Positions 47,819 through 58,801 of a stretch of DNA of 64,000 nt are shown here, piece after piece. Position 1 is the stretch's first letter, and each line of letters starts with the position of its first letter. This DNA is from Dietzia timorensis (lineage in GTDB: Bacteria > Actinomycetota > Actinomycetes > Mycobacteriales > Mycobacteriaceae), in the NCBI RefSeq assembly GCF_020742175.1, contig NZ_DYXM01000276.1, positions 1-64,000 of the forward strand, given 5' to 3'. A program made the translations under genes and the position numbers. The notes beneath the pieces are model-generated. The model was not told the origin of the DNA. It saw nothing but the letters and a program-made list of their open reading frames with translations, and made no database searches.

Positions 47819-48409
47819 ATGGCTATTCGACCGATTCGGCTCTTTCCCGACGCCGTCCTGCGCACACGTGCAGATGAGGTGCATGAGATCGACGCGGGCG
47901 TGCGCAAGCTGGTCACGGACATGTGGGACACGATGGATCATGCCGAAGGGGTCGGTCTGGCCGCACCGCAGGTCGGTGTGTCCCGCCGCGTTTTCGTCTA
48001 CGACGACAGAGACGGACACCGCGGTGCGTTGATCAATCCGAGCTACACCGTTCCCAGCTCGGACAGCGAGTTCGATTACGAGGGGTGCCTGTCGGTGCCC
48101 GAAATCGGCGGAGAGATCGACCGACCGCTGGAAATCGATGTCACCGGGACCGATGAAAACGGTGACGAGGTTCGTTTCCACGCCGATGGGCTTCTCGCTC
48201 GCATTTGTCAGCACGAGATCGACCACCTCGACGGGATAATGTTCATGCAGCGTCTGACCGGGGACGCCCGAAAAGAGGCGATGGCCGCGATACGCAGTGC
48301 CGAGTGGTTCGGCATGCCCGCCATCCTCGGGGATCTCGTGTTCGAGGAAATCGGCGCGGCAGAAGTCGAGGCCGGCCAGCTCTCCGTCGCCGAAGCTCAG
48401 GATCGATAG
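47819..48409 (+). CDS. def: Peptide deformylase
   Basis: Removes the N-terminal formyl group from new proteins, 196 residues. The three motifs are intact: [20 protein letters not shown] (Cys ligand, about residue 96) and [10 protein letters not shown] (HExxH, about residue 139). A roughly 40-residue C-terminal extension follows. It lies 4 bases upstream of fmt, pairing removal and addition of the formyl group. Confidence 0.96.
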   Translation: MAIRPIRLFPDAVLRTRADEVHEIDAGVRKLVTDMWDTMDHAEGVGLAAPQVGVSRRVFVYDDRDGHRGALINPSYTVPSSDSEFDYEGCLSVPEIGGEIDRPLEIDVTGTDENGDEVRFHADGLLARICQHEIDHLDGIMFMQRLTGDARKEAMAAIRSAEWFGMPAILGDLVFEEIGAAEVEAGQLSVAEAQDR

Positions 48410-48413
48410 ACCG

Positions 48414-49361
48414 ATGAGAATCGTATTCGCAGGTACGCCGGAAACCGCGGTGCCGTCCCTCAAAGCGCTCATCGACAGCGATGCACACGAGGTGGCCGCT
48501 GTGATCACTCGTCCCGATGCGCCGAAGGGGAGAGGCCGCACCCTGCACCGTTCGCCGGTCGGCGAGGTCGCACACGCCGCCGGGATCGAGGTACTTACCC
48601 CTTCGAGCGGACGAGACCCCGAACTGGCAACCGCGCTCCGCGGCCTCGATATCGAGGCCGCAGCCGTGGTGGCCTACGGAAACATCCTTCCTCAGGACGT
48701 GCTCGACATTCCTCGCCATGGGTGGGTCAACCTACATTTCTCTCTCCTGCCGGCTTGGCGTGGCGCGTCTCCGGTCAACGCGGCAATCGCCGCGGGCGAC
48801 GAGATCACCGGCGCAAGTACGTTCCGGCTCGAGGCGGCAATGGATACCGGCCCGGTATACGGCACGATCACAGAACCCATCAAGGCCGAGGACACCGCCG
48901 GCGCGCTTCTCGAACGACTCGCTGACTCCGGGGCAGGCCTGCTTGTCGCCACTTTGGACGGAATCGAATCCGGCGAGGTCGTCGCCGTAGAGCAGCCGGC
49001 AGACGGGGTCTCCTACACTGGGAAGATCAGCTCCGCCGACGCACGAATCCGGTGGGACCTGCCGGCCTTCGCCGTCGACCGGCACGTCCGCTCCATCACG
49101 CCGGCTCCCGGAGCGTGGACCGAGCTTGACGGCGAGCGCTTCAAAATCTGGGCCGTAACTCTGCCTTCGGGAGATCCCCTTCCTGAGCAGTCGGGCGGGC
49201 TCGCCGCAGGTGAGCTCAACTGGACGAAGAAAACTCTATTCGTCGGTACCGCCACCGGCCCCATCGTGATCGACCGGCTACAGCCGCCAGGGAAGAAGCC
49301 GATGAACGCCATGGACTGGGTACGCGGTAGCCACATCGAACCGGGAGCACAATTCGCATGA
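48414..49361 (+). CDS. fmt: Methionyl-tRNA formyltransferase
   Basis: Formylates initiator Met-tRNA, 315 residues. [19 protein letters not shown] start, formyl-THF binding [21 protein letters not shown] with the catalytic His, and a C-terminal OB-like domain with [19 protein letters not shown] 48414 is 4 bases after def; the upstream extension in frame overlaps def and is a shadow. Its stop overlaps the rsmB ATG. Confidence 0.96.
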   Translation: MRIVFAGTPETAVPSLKALIDSDAHEVAAVITRPDAPKGRGRTLHRSPVGEVAHAAGIEVLTPSSGRDPELATALRGLDIEAAAVVAYGNILPQDVLDIPRHGWVNLHFSLLPAWRGASPVNAAIAAGDEITGASTFRLEAAMDTGPVYGTITEPIKAEDTAGALLERLADSGAGLLVATLDGIESGEVVAVEQPADGVSYTGKISSADARIRWDLPAFAVDRHVRSITPAPGAWTELDGERFKIWAVTLPSGDPLPEQSGGLAAGELNWTKKTLFVGTATGPIVIDRLQPPGKKPMNAMDWVRGSHIEPGAQFA

Positions 49362-50890
49362 GCGACGACAACCGCAATCGCGCAGGCACCGGTTCCGCCG
49401 GCGGGCGCGGGCCGAAAAATCAGGGTTCCGGTCCCAAGAAAGGCAGCTCCTCCCGGGCGAAGGGTGGAGAGCGCGGGCAAGGCCGCGGAGCGGACAGGGC
49501 ACAACGTCAGCGTCGACAAGGCCCCGGTGCGGACACGGGGCGGCGACCGCAGCTCAAAGATCCGCGCGCGGTGGCGCTGGCGCTTCTCACGGCTGTGCGC
49601 GAACGTGGCGCTTATGCAAATCTCGAGCTTCCCTCCCTGCTCCGGAAGGCAAAGCTCGACGAGCGGGACACCTCGCTGGCGACGGAACTGTCGTATGGCA
49701 CCGCGCGCGCCCAGGGGCAGTTGGACCGAATCATCGCCAAGGCTGCGGGCCGATCGCCGGCCAAGATCGACGCAGATGCTCTCGATGTGCTCAGGCTCGG
49801 TGCCTATCAGCTCCTCTACACTCGTGTAGCGCAACATGCTGCAGTCGATACAACTGTAGAGTTGGCGAAGCGGGAAGGGCTCATTCGTGCGGCCGGGTTC
49901 ATCAACGCGGTGATGCACAAGATCACCGCTCATGATCTGGCCGGCTGGACACACATCCTGCAGGAGGGGATCTCGGATCCGTTCGAACGCATGGCGATCG
50001 GAACCGCACACCCGGAGTGGATCGTGCGCTCCTTCGCAAACGCGCTCGGGAAAGATGCCGCGGAGCTCCCGCAGCTCCTTGCTGCGGATGATTCCCGACC
50101 GAAAGTGCATCTCGCTGCGCGACCAGGTGCGATCACCGCCGAGGAGCTGGCACTCATCACCGGTGGGGACGAGGCGGAACTGTCCCCGTACGGCGTATAT
50201 CTTCCCTCCGGGTCGCCGGGGGACCTCGAGCCCGTGAAAGAGCATCTCGCCGCCGTGCAAGACGAAGGCAGCCAGCTCGTGGCGCTCGCCGCCGCGAATA
50301 TGCCGCTCGACGGTGAGGACACCGGCCGTTGGCTCGACCTATGTGCCGGGCCGGGCGGCAAGGCGACGATGCTGGGCGCGCTCGCAGATATCGCCGGCGC
50401 CGAGGTGACGGCGATCGAAGTTGCCGCCCATCGCGCAAAGCTCGTCGACGGCGCCACCAACGGGCTTCCCGTGCAGGTCAAGGTCGCCGATGGACGCAAT
50501 CCCGGCTTGGAGCCCGGGTTCGACAGGGTACTCGTCGATGCCCCGTGCACCGGTCTCGGCGCGCTACGGCGGCGCCCGGAGTCCCGCTGGCGTCGGTCCC
50601 CGGACGACGTGACCGAGCTGACTGCGTTGCAAAAGGAATTGCTCGCGAGCGCGCTCAAACTCGTCCGCCCGGGCGGAGTCGTCGTCTACGCCACCTGTTC
50701 TCCGCACCTGCCGGAGACGGTCTCGGTAGTAAACGACGCTGTCCGGCGTCATTCTGCGGAGATCCTCGACGTTCGCGAGGGCCTCCCCGAGGCGCTTTCC
50801 GGGGAAGAGGGCCCCTGGGTTCAGCTGTGGCCACACCGCCACGGCACCGACGCGATGTTCATGTGTGCGCTACGGCGCGCCGACGCCTAA
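49358..50890 (+). CDS. rsmB: 16S rRNA (cytosine-5) methyltransferase RsmB with basic N-terminal extension
   Basis: Methylates C967-type position of 16S rRNA using SAM, 510 residues. The first 60 residues are Gly/Arg/Lys-rich and disordered. A NusB-like domain follows (about 65-200, [24 protein letters not shown]). The methyltransferase has [18 protein letters not shown] for SAM, the [20 protein letters not shown] cysteine and the catalytic Cys in [16 protein letters not shown] overlap with fmt. Confidence 0.93.
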   Translation: MSDDNRNRAGTGSAGGRGPKNQGSGPKKGSSSRAKGGERGQGRGADRAQRQRRQGPGADTGRRPQLKDPRAVALALLTAVRERGAYANLELPSLLRKAKLDERDTSLATELSYGTARAQGQLDRIIAKAAGRSPAKIDADALDVLRLGAYQLLYTRVAQHAAVDTTVELAKREGLIRAAGFINAVMHKITAHDLAGWTHILQEGISDPFERMAIGTAHPEWIVRSFANALGKDAAELPQLLAADDSRPKVHLAARPGAITAEELALITGGDEAELSPYGVYLPSGSPGDLEPVKEHLAAVQDEGSQLVALAAANMPLDGEDTGRWLDLCAGPGGKATMLGALADIAGAEVTAIEVAAHRAKLVDGATNGLPVQVKVADGRNPGLEPGFDRVLVDAPCTGLGALRRRPESRWRRSPDDVTELTALQKELLASALKLVRPGGVVVYATCSPHLPETVSVVNDAVRRHSAEILDVREGLPEALSGEEGPWVQLWPHRHGTDAMFMCALRRADA

Positions 50891-50894
50891 CCAA

Positions 50895-50900
50895 TACGAT
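50895..50900 (+). promoter_or_regulatory. Candidate leaderless promoter for rpe
   Basis: TACGAT ends 7 bases before the ATG at 50908. Only 17 bases separate rsmB from rpe and there is no clear ribosome site, which fits a leaderless message. Confidence 0.35.
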
Positions 50901-50907
50901 GGGAACC

Positions 50908-51567
50908 ATGAGCCGACCAGTAGTGATCGCCCCGTCCATTCTTTCCGCTGATTTCGCCCGACTCGACACCGAGATCCAGCGCATCCCGGACGCCGACTGG
51001 ATACACGTCGACGTCATGGATGGCCATTTCGTGCCGAACCTGACCATCGGCGCCCCGGTCGCGAAGGCGATCAAGAGGGTGACCGACAAGCCACTCGACT
51101 GCCACCTGATGATCGAGGACCCGGGCCGTTGGGTCGGCGACTACGTCGACGCCGGTGCCTCGAACGTGACCTTCCACGTCGAGGCGACGAACGATCCGGT
51201 CTCCATCGCACGCAAGCTTCGCGAGTCCGGCTGCGGGGCCGGGCTCACGTTGAAGCCCGGCACTCCGGCGGACGATTATCTCGAGATGGTGCCCGAATTC
51301 GATCTCGTGCTCATCATGAGCGTCGAGCCCGGCTTTGGCGGCCAATCGTTCATGCCCGACATGCTCGACAAGGCTCGCGCATTCCGGGCGGAGATCGACC
51401 GTCTCGGCCTCGATACTCGACTGGAGATCGACGGCGGAATCTCGGCCGACACCATCGCCCAGGCCGCGGCAGCCGGATGCGACACCTACGTAGCCGGCTC
51501 GGCCGTCTACGGCGCCGAGGATCCGAACGAGGCCGTCCGCACGCTGCGCTCGATCGCCACGAGCTGA
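50908..51567 (+). CDS. rpe: Ribulose-phosphate 3-epimerase
   Basis: Pentose-phosphate enzyme interconverting ribulose 5-P and xylulose 5-P, 219 residues. Metal and catalytic motifs are APSILSADFARLDTEI, WIHVDVMDGHFVPNLTIG, DCHLMIEDPGRW, IMSVEPGFGGQSFMPDML and LEIDGGISADTI. ATG 50908 (MSRPVVIAPS) is preferred; an in-frame ATG at 50899 adds three residues. The stop overlaps ribD (TGATG). Ribulose 5-P is also the substrate of the RibB half encoded downstream. Confidence 0.95.
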   Translation: MSRPVVIAPSILSADFARLDTEIQRIPDADWIHVDVMDGHFVPNLTIGAPVAKAIKRVTDKPLDCHLMIEDPGRWVGDYVDAGASNVTFHVEATNDPVSIARKLRESGCGAGLTLKPGTPADDYLEMVPEFDLVLIMSVEPGFGGQSFMPDMLDKARAFRAEIDRLGLDTRLEIDGGISADTIAQAAAAGCDTYVAGSAVYGAEDPNEAVRTLRSIATS

Positions 51568-52667
51568 TGTCTTCGCGATCCGGTCCGCCACAATCCGTGC
51601 GGGAGCGATTTGCGCCCTACATGGACCTGGCGGCGCGGACTGCAGAGAAGCAGTGGGGCACGACCCGGCCCAATCCGACCGTCGGCGCGGTCGTGCTCGA
51701 TGCCGACGGCAACGTCGTCGCCACCGGGGCGACAGAACCGGCGGGCGGGCGACACGCGGAGATCGTCGCGCTCGATGCGGCAGGCGACCGCGCGCGAGGC
51801 GGCAGCATCATCGTCACGCTCGAGCCGTGCAACCACACCGGGCGCACCGGGCCTTGCGCCTCGCGAATCCTCGAAGAGGGCCTAGCCACCGTCGTGTACG
51901 CGGTCGGCGACCCCAATCCCGTCGCCTCCGGCGGGGCGGAACGCCTGGCCGCCGGAGGGATCGAGGTCCATGCGGACGTCGGTATGACGGCGGACGGCCG
52001 AGGCGCCGATGTTCTTGTCGGCCCCCTCGGGTCCTGGTACCACCTCGCCCGGACCGGGCTTCCGCAGGTCACCTGGAAATACGCGGCGTCCCTCGATGGT
52101 CGCTCCGCCGCCGCAGACGGCACCAGCCAGTGGATCACGGGGACCGAGGCGCGCGCGCACACGCTCGCCCGTCGCTCGCTGCATGACGCGATAGTCGTCG
52201 GCTCCGGCACCGCGCTCGCCGACGATCCGGCGCTCACGGCGCGCGATGCCCAGGGCCGGCTGCTCGAGCGGCAGCCGTTGCGGTGCGTCATGGGGGAGAG
52301 CGAGGTTCCGTCCGGAGCGCGCGTGCGGGGTGACGATGGCCGGTTCCTACCTCTGCGGACCAGAGATCCGCTCACCGCGATTCGAAGTATCGCGTCCGCC
52401 GCCGGACCGGGCACCGAATCCATACTTCTCGAAGGCGGCCCCCGACTAGCCGGAGCATTCGTGCAGGCGGGGATGGTGAACCGAATCGAAGCGTATATTG
52501 CGCCCGCCCTACTCGGTGCGGGCACATCGGCGCTAGTCGGGGCTGGGGTGGACACCATCGAGCAGACGCACAGGTTTACCATCGAAGCGATAGAAATGAT
52601 CGGATCGGACCTGTTCGCGGTCCTCACGCCGCGTCTGCGGGGCCCGATCGAGCAAAGAGAAGGATGA
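51567..52667 (+). CDS. ribD: Bifunctional diaminohydroxyphosphoribosylaminopyrimidine deaminase / reductase
   Basis: Second and third steps of the pyrimidine branch of riboflavin synthesis, 366 residues. The N-terminal zinc deaminase has GRHAEIVAL and LEPCNHTGRTGPC. The C-terminal NADPH reductase has VTWKYAASLDGRSAAADGTSQWITG and SILLEGGPRLAGAFVQAGMVN. ATG overlaps the rpe stop by one base; the stop overlaps ribE. Confidence 0.95.
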   Translation: MSSRSGPPQSVRERFAPYMDLAARTAEKQWGTTRPNPTVGAVVLDADGNVVATGATEPAGGRHAEIVALDAAGDRARGGSIIVTLEPCNHTGRTGPCASRILEEGLATVVYAVGDPNPVASGGAERLAAGGIEVHADVGMTADGRGADVLVGPLGSWYHLARTGLPQVTWKYAASLDGRSAAADGTSQWITGTEARAHTLARRSLHDAIVVGSGTALADDPALTARDAQGRLLERQPLRCVMGESEVPSGARVRGDDGRFLPLRTRDPLTAIRSIASAAGPGTESILLEGGPRLAGAFVQAGMVNRIEAYIAPALLGAGTSALVGAGVDTIEQTHRFTIEAIEMIGSDLFAVLTPRLRGPIEQREG

Positions 52668-52672
52668 CGGAC

Positions 52673-53299
52673 GTGTTCACTGGCATCATTCGCCAAATCG
52701 GCGAGGTCACCTCCATCGAGACCGATGCAGATATCGTTCGCATGCGCATCCGCGGATCGGACGTGCTCGGCGACGCCTCGCTGGGGGACTCCATCGCGAC
52801 CTCGGGGGTGTGTCTGACCATCACGGAACTACCGGGCGACGGATCTTTCGTCACCGAGCTCATGGGGGAAACCATGGAACGTTCGGCGATGTCGCAGGTA
52901 AAGGTCGGTTCATCGGTCAATCTCGAACCGGCGGCGCAGCTCCATTCCCGGCTCGACGGGCATATCGTGCAAGGCCACGTCGACGGGACCGGGGCTCTTC
53001 TCCACCGCAGCAGTGGAGACAAATGGGATGTTCTTCGTTTTTCCATCCCCGCCGAGCTCGCCCCGCTCGTGGTCGAGAAGGGGTCGATCGCCGTGTCGGG
53101 TGTCTCGCTCACGATCTCCGCGGTCAGCCCTGCCGACTCGAAAGAACACTGGTTCGAGGTTTCGCTCATCCCGGTTACCCTCTCCGACACGACCCTGGGA
53201 CAATTACGGGAAGGGGACGCCGTGAACCTCGAAACCGACGTTGTGGCCAAACACATCGCACGGCTCACCGAATTCTCCACAAACATTAGACAGAGCTAG
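52673..53299 (+). CDS. ribE: Riboflavin synthase alpha chain
   Basis: Dismutates two 6,7-dimethyl-8-ribityllumazines to riboflavin, about 208 residues, built of two similar barrels. The first starts [12 protein letters not shown] and contains [11 protein letters not shown]; the second has [12 protein letters not shown] and [15 protein letters not shown] 52673 matches the family MFTGI start with agagaagga at good spacing. ATG 52664, which overlaps the ribD stop (ATGA), is the alternative and adds three residues. Confidence 0.95.
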   Translation: MFTGIIRQIGEVTSIETDADIVRMRIRGSDVLGDASLGDSIATSGVCLTITELPGDGSFVTELMGETMERSAMSQVKVGSSVNLEPAAQLHSRLDGHIVQGHVDGTGALLHRSSGDKWDVLRFSIPAELAPLVVEKGSIAVSGVSLTISAVSPADSKEHWFEVSLIPVTLSDTTLGQLREGDAVNLETDVVAKHIARLTEFSTNIRQS

Positions 53300-53334
53300 C
53301 CACCATCCACTCGAACCCGGCGGGAGCGCGGAAG

Positions 53335-54687
53335 ATGCGCGCCCGACAACGCAACCGAAAGTCGAGGTTGACGCACACCGTGACGCCTTCGCAGCCCGCC
53401 ACCGACTCGGTCGACGGCTCCCATGACGGGGTCCCGTTCGACTCGATCGAACGGGCCATCTCCGATATCGCCGCCGGCAAGGCCATCATCGTGGTCGACA
53501 ACGAGGACCGCGAGAACGAGGGCGACCTCATTTTCGCCGCCGACGCAGCGACTCCCGAACTCATGGGCTTTCTCGTGCGCTATTCCTCGGGCTATGTCTG
53601 CGTCGCTCTCCAAGGACCCGACTGCGACCGCCTGGGCCTCCCGCCGATGGTCAAGAACAACACCGACCCCCACGGCACCGCGTACACCGTCACCTGCGAT
53701 GCCGCCGAAGGAATAACCACCGGGATCTCAGCCACCGACCGCGCACGCACCGCACGGGTGTTGGCCGATCCCTCCGCAACCGCTGCACACCTGTCGAGGC
53801 CCGGACACCTCGTTCCGTTGCGGGCCCGTGACGGCGGAGTTCTCGAGCGCCCCGGCCACACCGAGGCAGCGGTGGATTTCGCCCGACTGGCGGGTCGCGC
53901 CAGCTCCGGCGTCATCTGCGAAGTGGTGTCGGAGGAGGATCCGACGACCATGGCGCGCACCCCGGAGCTGCGTCGCATCGCCGACGAGCACGACCTTGCG
54001 CTCGTCTCGATCGACGCGCTGCGTGCGTGGCGCAGGAGAAACGAGACCCAGGTCGAGCAGGTCGCGGCGGCATCGCTGCCCGTGCCTGCGGGAAACCTCA
54101 CTGCCATCGGCTTCCGCGATTCGATCACCGGTGTCGAGCATGTCGCGCTCGTCGCGGGAGAGCTCACCGACGGACGTTTCGTCGGTCCCGAGCCCGTCCT
54201 TGCACGGCTGCACTCCGAATGCCTCACCGGCGACGTGTTCCATTCGCTGCGCTGCGACTGCGGTGCGCAGCTCGAAGCGGCCGTCGAGGAGATCTGCGCC
54301 GCGGGCAGGGGAGCGATCGTCTACCTCCGCGGGCACGAGGGACGCGGGATCGGCATCGCCGCGAAGCTTGCCGCATACCACCTGCAGGACGGCGGAACCG
54401 ACACCGTCGATGCGAACCTCGAGCTCGGGCTTCCTGCCGATGCACGCGATTACTCGGTCGCCGCGCAGATTCTGCGTGAGCTCGGCGCCGAGAGCGTCCG
54501 GTTGATCACGAACAACCCGAAGAAGGTGTCCGCCTTGGAGCTCGGCGGGATCGTCGTGTCCGAGCGGGTTCCCAGCCCGGTCAACCAAACGCCGGAGAAC
54601 ACCCGATACCTGCAGACCAAGCGGGATCGGATGGGGCATCTCCTGCAGGATCTCGCCGACGGTGAAGGACGGGGGAACGCGCGATGA
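53335..54687 (+). CDS. ribBA: Bifunctional 3,4-dihydroxy-2-butanone 4-phosphate synthase / GTP cyclohydrolase II
   Basis: Supplies both precursors of riboflavin, from ribulose 5-P and GTP; 450 residues. RibB half: [49 protein letters not shown]. RibA half from about residue 245: zinc ligands [52 protein letters not shown] and RLITNNPKK. Start ATG 53335 or the later GTG 53380. No FMN riboswitch lies in the 35-base gap before it. ATGA overlap with ribH. Confidence 0.95.
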   Translation: MRARQRNRKSRLTHTVTPSQPATDSVDGSHDGVPFDSIERAISDIAAGKAIIVVDNEDRENEGDLIFAADAATPELMGFLVRYSSGYVCVALQGPDCDRLGLPPMVKNNTDPHGTAYTVTCDAAEGITTGISATDRARTARVLADPSATAAHLSRPGHLVPLRARDGGVLERPGHTEAAVDFARLAGRASSGVICEVVSEEDPTTMARTPELRRIADEHDLALVSIDALRAWRRRNETQVEQVAAASLPVPAGNLTAIGFRDSITGVEHVALVAGELTDGRFVGPEPVLARLHSECLTGDVFHSLRCDCGAQLEAAVEEICAAGRGAIVYLRGHEGRGIGIAAKLAAYHLQDGGTDTVDANLELGLPADARDYSVAAQILRELGAESVRLITNNPKKVSALELGGIVVSERVPSPVNQTPENTRYLQTKRDRMGHLLQDLADGEGRGNAR

Positions 54688-55163
54688 GCGGAACGGGACG
54701 TCCGGAATCCACGGTTCCCGATGCAGGCGGGCTGACGATCGGCATCGTTCGCACGGCTTGGAACGCCGAACTCACCGAACAGCTTCGCCGCCGCGCCCTC
54801 ACGGTTGCCGAGGCGGCGAATGCGACAGTCGTCGAGGCACAGGTCGCCGGGGCCGTCGAGCTTCCCGTCGTCGCTCAGCAGCTCGCGCGCCAAACGGACG
54901 CCGTCGTCGCACTCGGCGTCGTGATCCGCGGGGAGACCCCGCATTTCGACTACGTCTGCGATTCGGTGACCGATGGGCTCACCAGAATCGCGCTCGACGA
55001 ATCCGTTCCCGTGGCCCACGGTGTACTTACGGTCAACTCGTACGAACAAGCCGTCGCCCGGGACGGCCACCCCGGCTCCGCCGAAGACAAAGGCGGCGAA
55101 GCAGTCTCCGCTGCTCTCGGCGCGGCGCTCGAGCTACGCAGGCTTCGCGAGCTCTCCAGATAG
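54684..55163 (+). CDS. ribH: 6,7-Dimethyl-8-ribityllumazine synthase
   Basis: Penultimate riboflavin step, forming icosahedral or pentameric shells; 159 residues. Blocks are [36 protein letters not shown] (catalytic His region) and [15 protein letters not shown], where the usual GILTT is GVLTV, followed by [19 protein letters not shown]. Overlaps ribBA by 4 bases. Confidence 0.95.
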   Translation: MSGTGRPESTVPDAGGLTIGIVRTAWNAELTEQLRRRALTVAEAANATVVEAQVAGAVELPVVAQQLARQTDAVVALGVVIRGETPHFDYVCDSVTDGLTRIALDESVPVAHGVLTVNSYEQAVARDGHPGSAEDKGGEAVSAALGAALELRRLRELSR

Positions 55164-55185
55164 CGGGGCTGTCGTACCACTGGAC

Positions 55186-55191
55186 TATCGT
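55186..55191 (+). promoter_or_regulatory. Candidate -10 box for the PH-like membrane protein gene
   Basis: TATCGT (TANNNT) 61 bases before the GTG start in the ribH-PH gap; no clear -35. Confidence 0.25.
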
Positions 55192-55252
55192 GGCCAATGG
55201 GTACCTCGCACACCCGATCATTTGGTCCTATGTTTTTTCGAAGGAGCTGCAC

Positions 55253-55765
55253 GTGAGCGGCGAAGAGCAACAGTCGAACTCCGACACCCGCAATTCGGAA
55301 TGGGAGCTCGAGTTCCGCCCGAAAAAGCTCCGCGTGTGGACCGTCGCCATCGCGGTGGTCGTGCTTATTCTCCACATCATCTGGGCACTCACGCTCACCG
55401 CGGGCCGCGATACCGGGGTCCATATCGGTAGCGCCGATCAGCTCGCGTTCGTTGCCATCGGCATCATCCTGGCAGGATTGATTCTCCTGCTGCTTCGTAT
55501 CCGGATCCGCGCCGGATCCTCGGGCGTGGAACTCGCAGGCCTGCTGGCAACGAAACTCTACCGCTGGGAAGACATCGTCGGCTTCACCTTTCCTCTGTCG
55601 GCGCAGTGGGCGCGACTCGAGCTTCCCGCGTACGAGCACGTGGGCATTCCGGCGATTCAGGCGATGGACGGCGATTCCGCCGTGACCGCCATGCACGCAC
55701 TCCGCGACGTCGCACTCAAGTACAAGCCCAGCGCCGCGGACCCCGAAAACGTCGCCGACCGATAG
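55253..55765 (+). CDS. Two-helix membrane protein with bacterial PH-like domain
   Basis: A 170-residue protein of unknown function. Two transmembrane helices (about residues 26-46, [19 protein letters not shown], and 62-82, [18 protein letters not shown]) are followed by a small beta-rich domain ([52 protein letters not shown]), a layout seen in low-molecular-weight antigen/CFP-6-type PH proteins. GTG 55253 lies 6 bases after aaggag. M. tuberculosis Rv1417 occupies the same site. uvrC follows 14 bases after its stop. Confidence 0.85.
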   Translation: MSGEEQQSNSDTRNSEWELEFRPKKLRVWTVAIAVVVLILHIIWALTLTAGRDTGVHIGSADQLAFVAIGIILAGLILLLLRIRIRAGSSGVELAGLLATKLYRWEDIVGFTFPLSAQWARLELPAYEHVGIPAIQAMDGDSAVTAMHALRDVALKYKPSAADPENVADR

Positions 55766-55779
55766 CCTGCGGAGCCACT

Positions 55780-57873
55780 ATGGATCCACAGAGCTACCGC
55801 CCGGCCACGGGGACCATTCCCACGGACCCCGGCGTGTACCGATTTCGCGACGAACACGGACGAGTGATCTACGTCGGCAAGGCCAAGAACCTTCGCTCGC
55901 GGTTGGGAAACTATTTCCAGGACCTCACGCTCCTGCACCCGCGCACACGCCAGATGGTGACGTCGGCGGCATCGGTTGTCTGGACCGTGGTGGGCACGGA
56001 GGTCGAAGCGCTCCAACTCGAGTACACCTGGATCAAGAAATACGATCCCCGATTCAACGTCCGCTACCGCGACGACAAGTCGTACCCGATGCTCGCCGTC
56101 ACCCTTAACGAGAAGTACCCGCGACTGTTCGTCTATCGGGGGCCGCGGCGCAAGGGAGTGCGCTACTTCGGTCCGTACTCGCACGCGTGGGCGATCCGCG
56201 ACACGCTCGACACGTTGACGAGGGTCTTTCCCGCGAGAACGTGCTCCGCCGGGGTGTTCAAGCGACACGGACAGCTGGGAAGGCCGTGCCTGCTCGGCTA
56301 CATCAACAAATGTAGTGCGCCGTGTGTCGACCGCGTGAGCGCCGACGAACATCGCGCGATCGTGATGGAATTCTGCGACTTCCTATCCGGCAATACGCGG
56401 CCGATCGTCCGGCGCCTGACCAAGGAGATGTCCGCCGCGGCCGAGGATCTGGATTTCGAGCGTGCGGCCCGGCTTCGCGACGATCTCAGTGCCATCGAGC
56501 GCGCGATGGAGAAGCAGAACGTAGTTCTCTCCGACGCGGCCGACGCCGACGTGGTCGGTATCGAGATCGACGAGCTCGAAGCCAGCGTCCAGGTGTTCCA
56601 CGTACGCTCCGGTCGTATCCAGGGCCAGCGAGGCTGGGTGGTCGAGCACTCCCACGGCGTCGGGCCCGATGGGGAGTTCCGCCAGGAAGATGCGGCGCCC
56701 GACGTCATCGCCGACTTTCTCGGCCAGTTCTACGGCACGGAGGCCGAGCAGGTTGCCACGGCCGACGAGCCGGTGGGCGTTGCCGTTCCCCGTGAGGTTC
56801 TCGTGCCTGCACTCCCAGCGGAGGCAGAGCCGCTCTCCGAGGTGCTTACGGAGCTCCGTGGATCGAAGGTCTCGCTGCGTGTTCCGCAGCGAGGGGAGAA
56901 GAAGGATCTGGCGGAGACGGTCCATCGCAACGCGATGGAGGCACTCAAGCAGCACAAGCTCCGCAGGAGCGGTGACCTGACAACCAGGTCGGAGGCGCTC
57001 GCCGAGATCGCGGAGAATCTCGGTCTCGACCAGGCGCCCCTGCGCATCGAGTGCGTCGACATCTCGCACACCCAGGGCACGGATGTCATGGCGTCGCTCG
57101 TAATCTTCGAAGATGGTCTGCCGAAGAAATCGGACTACAGGACCTACCGGATCACCGAGGCCGCAGGGGACGGGCACTCCGATGACGTCGCGTCCATTGC
57201 CGAGGTCACCAGGCGGCGGTTCCGCAGGCACCTTCACGCGCCCACGGACACCCCCGACGACATCTACGAAACCGCCGAGGGCGGTGCTGTAGTCGAAGAC
57301 CAGGTTCCCGAGTCGTCATCGAGAAAGTTCGCCTACCCTCCGCAGCTTTTCGTGGTCGACGGCGGGAAGCCGCAGGTCGAGGCTGCACAGGATGTTCTGG
57401 ACGAACTCGGGATCACCGATGTGCCCGTCGTGGGGATCGCGAAGCGGCTCGAGGAGATATGGGTCCCGGGGGAGGAATTCCCCGTGATTTTCCCGCGACA
57501 GGGGCAGGGTTTGTACATGCTCCAGCGGCTTCGAGACGAAGCGCACCGGTTCGCTATTCGCGCGCACCGAGGAGCGAGAAGCAAACGCATGACCTCCTCG
57601 CGTCTCGACGAGATCCCAGGTCTCGGGCCCACGCGACGAAAGGCGCTGATCGACAAATTCGGCTCGATCGCGGCGATCTCCGCGGCGAGCGTCGCCGAGC
57701 TGCAGGAGGTCCACGGGATCGGGCGCAAGGCGGCCGAGAACATCGCCGATGCTCTAAGTACGAACTCACCGGCCGTACGCGGAAAAATGAAAGACTTGGA
57801 CGCAGCCGCAGCCGCAGTGGCAGACGAAGACACCGATGCGGCGGCGCCCGGCGGGGCACCGAAAGAAAGTTGA
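55780..57873 (+). CDS. uvrC: Excinuclease ABC subunit C
   Basis: Nuclease of nucleotide excision repair making both incisions, 697 residues. N-terminal GIY-YIG domain ([22 protein letters not shown]), Cys-rich [19 protein letters not shown] motif for UvrB contact (about residues 200-240), C-terminal RNase H-like endonuclease ([26 protein letters not shown]) and HhH pair ([21 protein letters not shown]). ATG 55780 with cggag; a disordered acidic tail ends the protein. No SOS box is seen upstream. Confidence 0.96.
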   Translation: MDPQSYRPATGTIPTDPGVYRFRDEHGRVIYVGKAKNLRSRLGNYFQDLTLLHPRTRQMVTSAASVVWTVVGTEVEALQLEYTWIKKYDPRFNVRYRDDKSYPMLAVTLNEKYPRLFVYRGPRRKGVRYFGPYSHAWAIRDTLDTLTRVFPARTCSAGVFKRHGQLGRPCLLGYINKCSAPCVDRVSADEHRAIVMEFCDFLSGNTRPIVRRLTKEMSAAAEDLDFERAARLRDDLSAIERAMEKQNVVLSDAADADVVGIEIDELEASVQVFHVRSGRIQGQRGWVVEHSHGVGPDGEFRQEDAAPDVIADFLGQFYGTEAEQVATADEPVGVAVPREVLVPALPAEAEPLSEVLTELRGSKVSLRVPQRGEKKDLAETVHRNAMEALKQHKLRRSGDLTTRSEALAEIAENLGLDQAPLRIECVDISHTQGTDVMASLVIFEDGLPKKSDYRTYRITEAAGDGHSDDVASIAEVTRRRFRRHLHAPTDTPDDIYETAEGGAVVEDQVPESSSRKFAYPPQLFVVDGGKPQVEAAQDVLDELGITDVPVVGIAKRLEEIWVPGEEFPVIFPRQGQGLYMLQRLRDEAHRFAIRAHRGARSKRMTSSRLDEIPGLGPTRRKALIDKFGSIAAISAASVAELQEVHGIGRKAAENIADALSTNSPAVRGKMKDLDAAAAAVADEDTDAAAPGGAPKES

Positions 57874-57883
57874 GGTCGAAGCG

Positions 57884-58792
57884 ATGGCCCGTACTCCACA
57901 CAATCCATTTCCCACGAAGAATCCGATGCTGCCCGATCAGGAGTTCCTGCTTGTCACCGGAATGAGTGGGGCCGGCAAGAATGCGGCGTCGAAGGTTCTC
58001 GAGGAATTCGGTTGGTACGTGGTCGACAACCCGCCCATCGAAACTTTCCCCGCGCTTGCTCAGGTTGCCACCAAGCCCGACGAGCCGATCATGCGGCTCG
58101 CGGTGGTCCTGGACGTGCGCACGCTCGGCCTGATGAACAACCTCAATCTCGTCTACAGGTTCATCGCCGCATTCGGAAACCAACTTCGGGTGCTGTTTCT
58201 CGATGCTTCCGAGGACTCTCTCGTGCAGCGGTTCAATTCCGTCCGTCGCCGTCATCCCCTCCAGACCGGAGACGGGATCGTCGACGGCATCAACAAGGAG
58301 CGCGACCACCTCACGGGGCTATACACGCGCGCTGACGTCGTCGTGGACACCTCCTCACTGTCGGTGCACGACTTGCGCCGCAGGCTTGAGGTTCCGTTCG
58401 GTAACCCCGAGTTCGGTTTCCAGGTGATCGTCGAATCGTTCGGTTTCAAATACGGCGTTCCCAGGGACGTCGACCTCCAGCTCGATATGCGCTTCCTCCC
58501 GAACCCCTATTGGGTTCCCGAGCTGCGACGCTTTTCCGGCCGCGATGCCGCCGTCTCCGAGTACGTGCTGTCCGACCCGAGCGTCGAGGAATATCTCGAG
58601 AACGCGGAGAAGATGGCCGAGATCGCGATGGACGGCTATCGCCGCGAGGGCAAGCGCTACATGATCCTCGGGGTGGGCTGCACCGGCGGAAAGCATCGAA
58701 GTGTGGCGGTGGCGGAAGAACTCGGTAAGCGCCTACGCACACTGGACAACGTCGAGGTCGCCGTCGTGCATCGCGATCTCGGTCGGGAATAG
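57884..58792 (+). CDS. rapZ: RapZ-family nucleotide-binding protein with altered P-loop
   Basis: A 302-residue YvcJ/RapZ protein. The N-terminal P-loop region reads VTGMSGAGKNAASKVLEEF where the family consensus is GxSGxGKS, so Asn replaces the Mg/phosphate-contacting Ser/Thr. The following WYVVDNPP, LDVR and VQRFNSVRRRHPL blocks are kept, as is the C-terminal GCTGGKHRSVAVAEEL. In gamma-proteobacteria RapZ is an RNA adaptor; its actinobacterial role is unclear. It sits in the conserved uvrC-rapZ-yvcK-whiA cluster. Confidence 0.92.
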   Translation: MARTPHNPFPTKNPMLPDQEFLLVTGMSGAGKNAASKVLEEFGWYVVDNPPIETFPALAQVATKPDEPIMRLAVVLDVRTLGLMNNLNLVYRFIAAFGNQLRVLFLDASEDSLVQRFNSVRRRHPLQTGDGIVDGINKERDHLTGLYTRADVVVDTSSLSVHDLRRRLEVPFGNPEFGFQVIVESFGFKYGVPRDVDLQLDMRFLPNPYWVPELRRFSGRDAAVSEYVLSDPSVEEYLENAEKMAEIAMDGYRREGKRYMILGVGCTGGKHRSVAVAEELGKRLRTLDNVEVAVVHRDLGRE

Positions 58793-58801
58793 AGGCTTCA
58801 T

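Noticed and set aside
53300..53334. FMN riboswitch before ribBA, or ahead of the rib genes
   Set aside because: The gap is only 35 bases, rpe-ribD-ribE overlap directly, and none of the conserved RFN-element blocks are seen.
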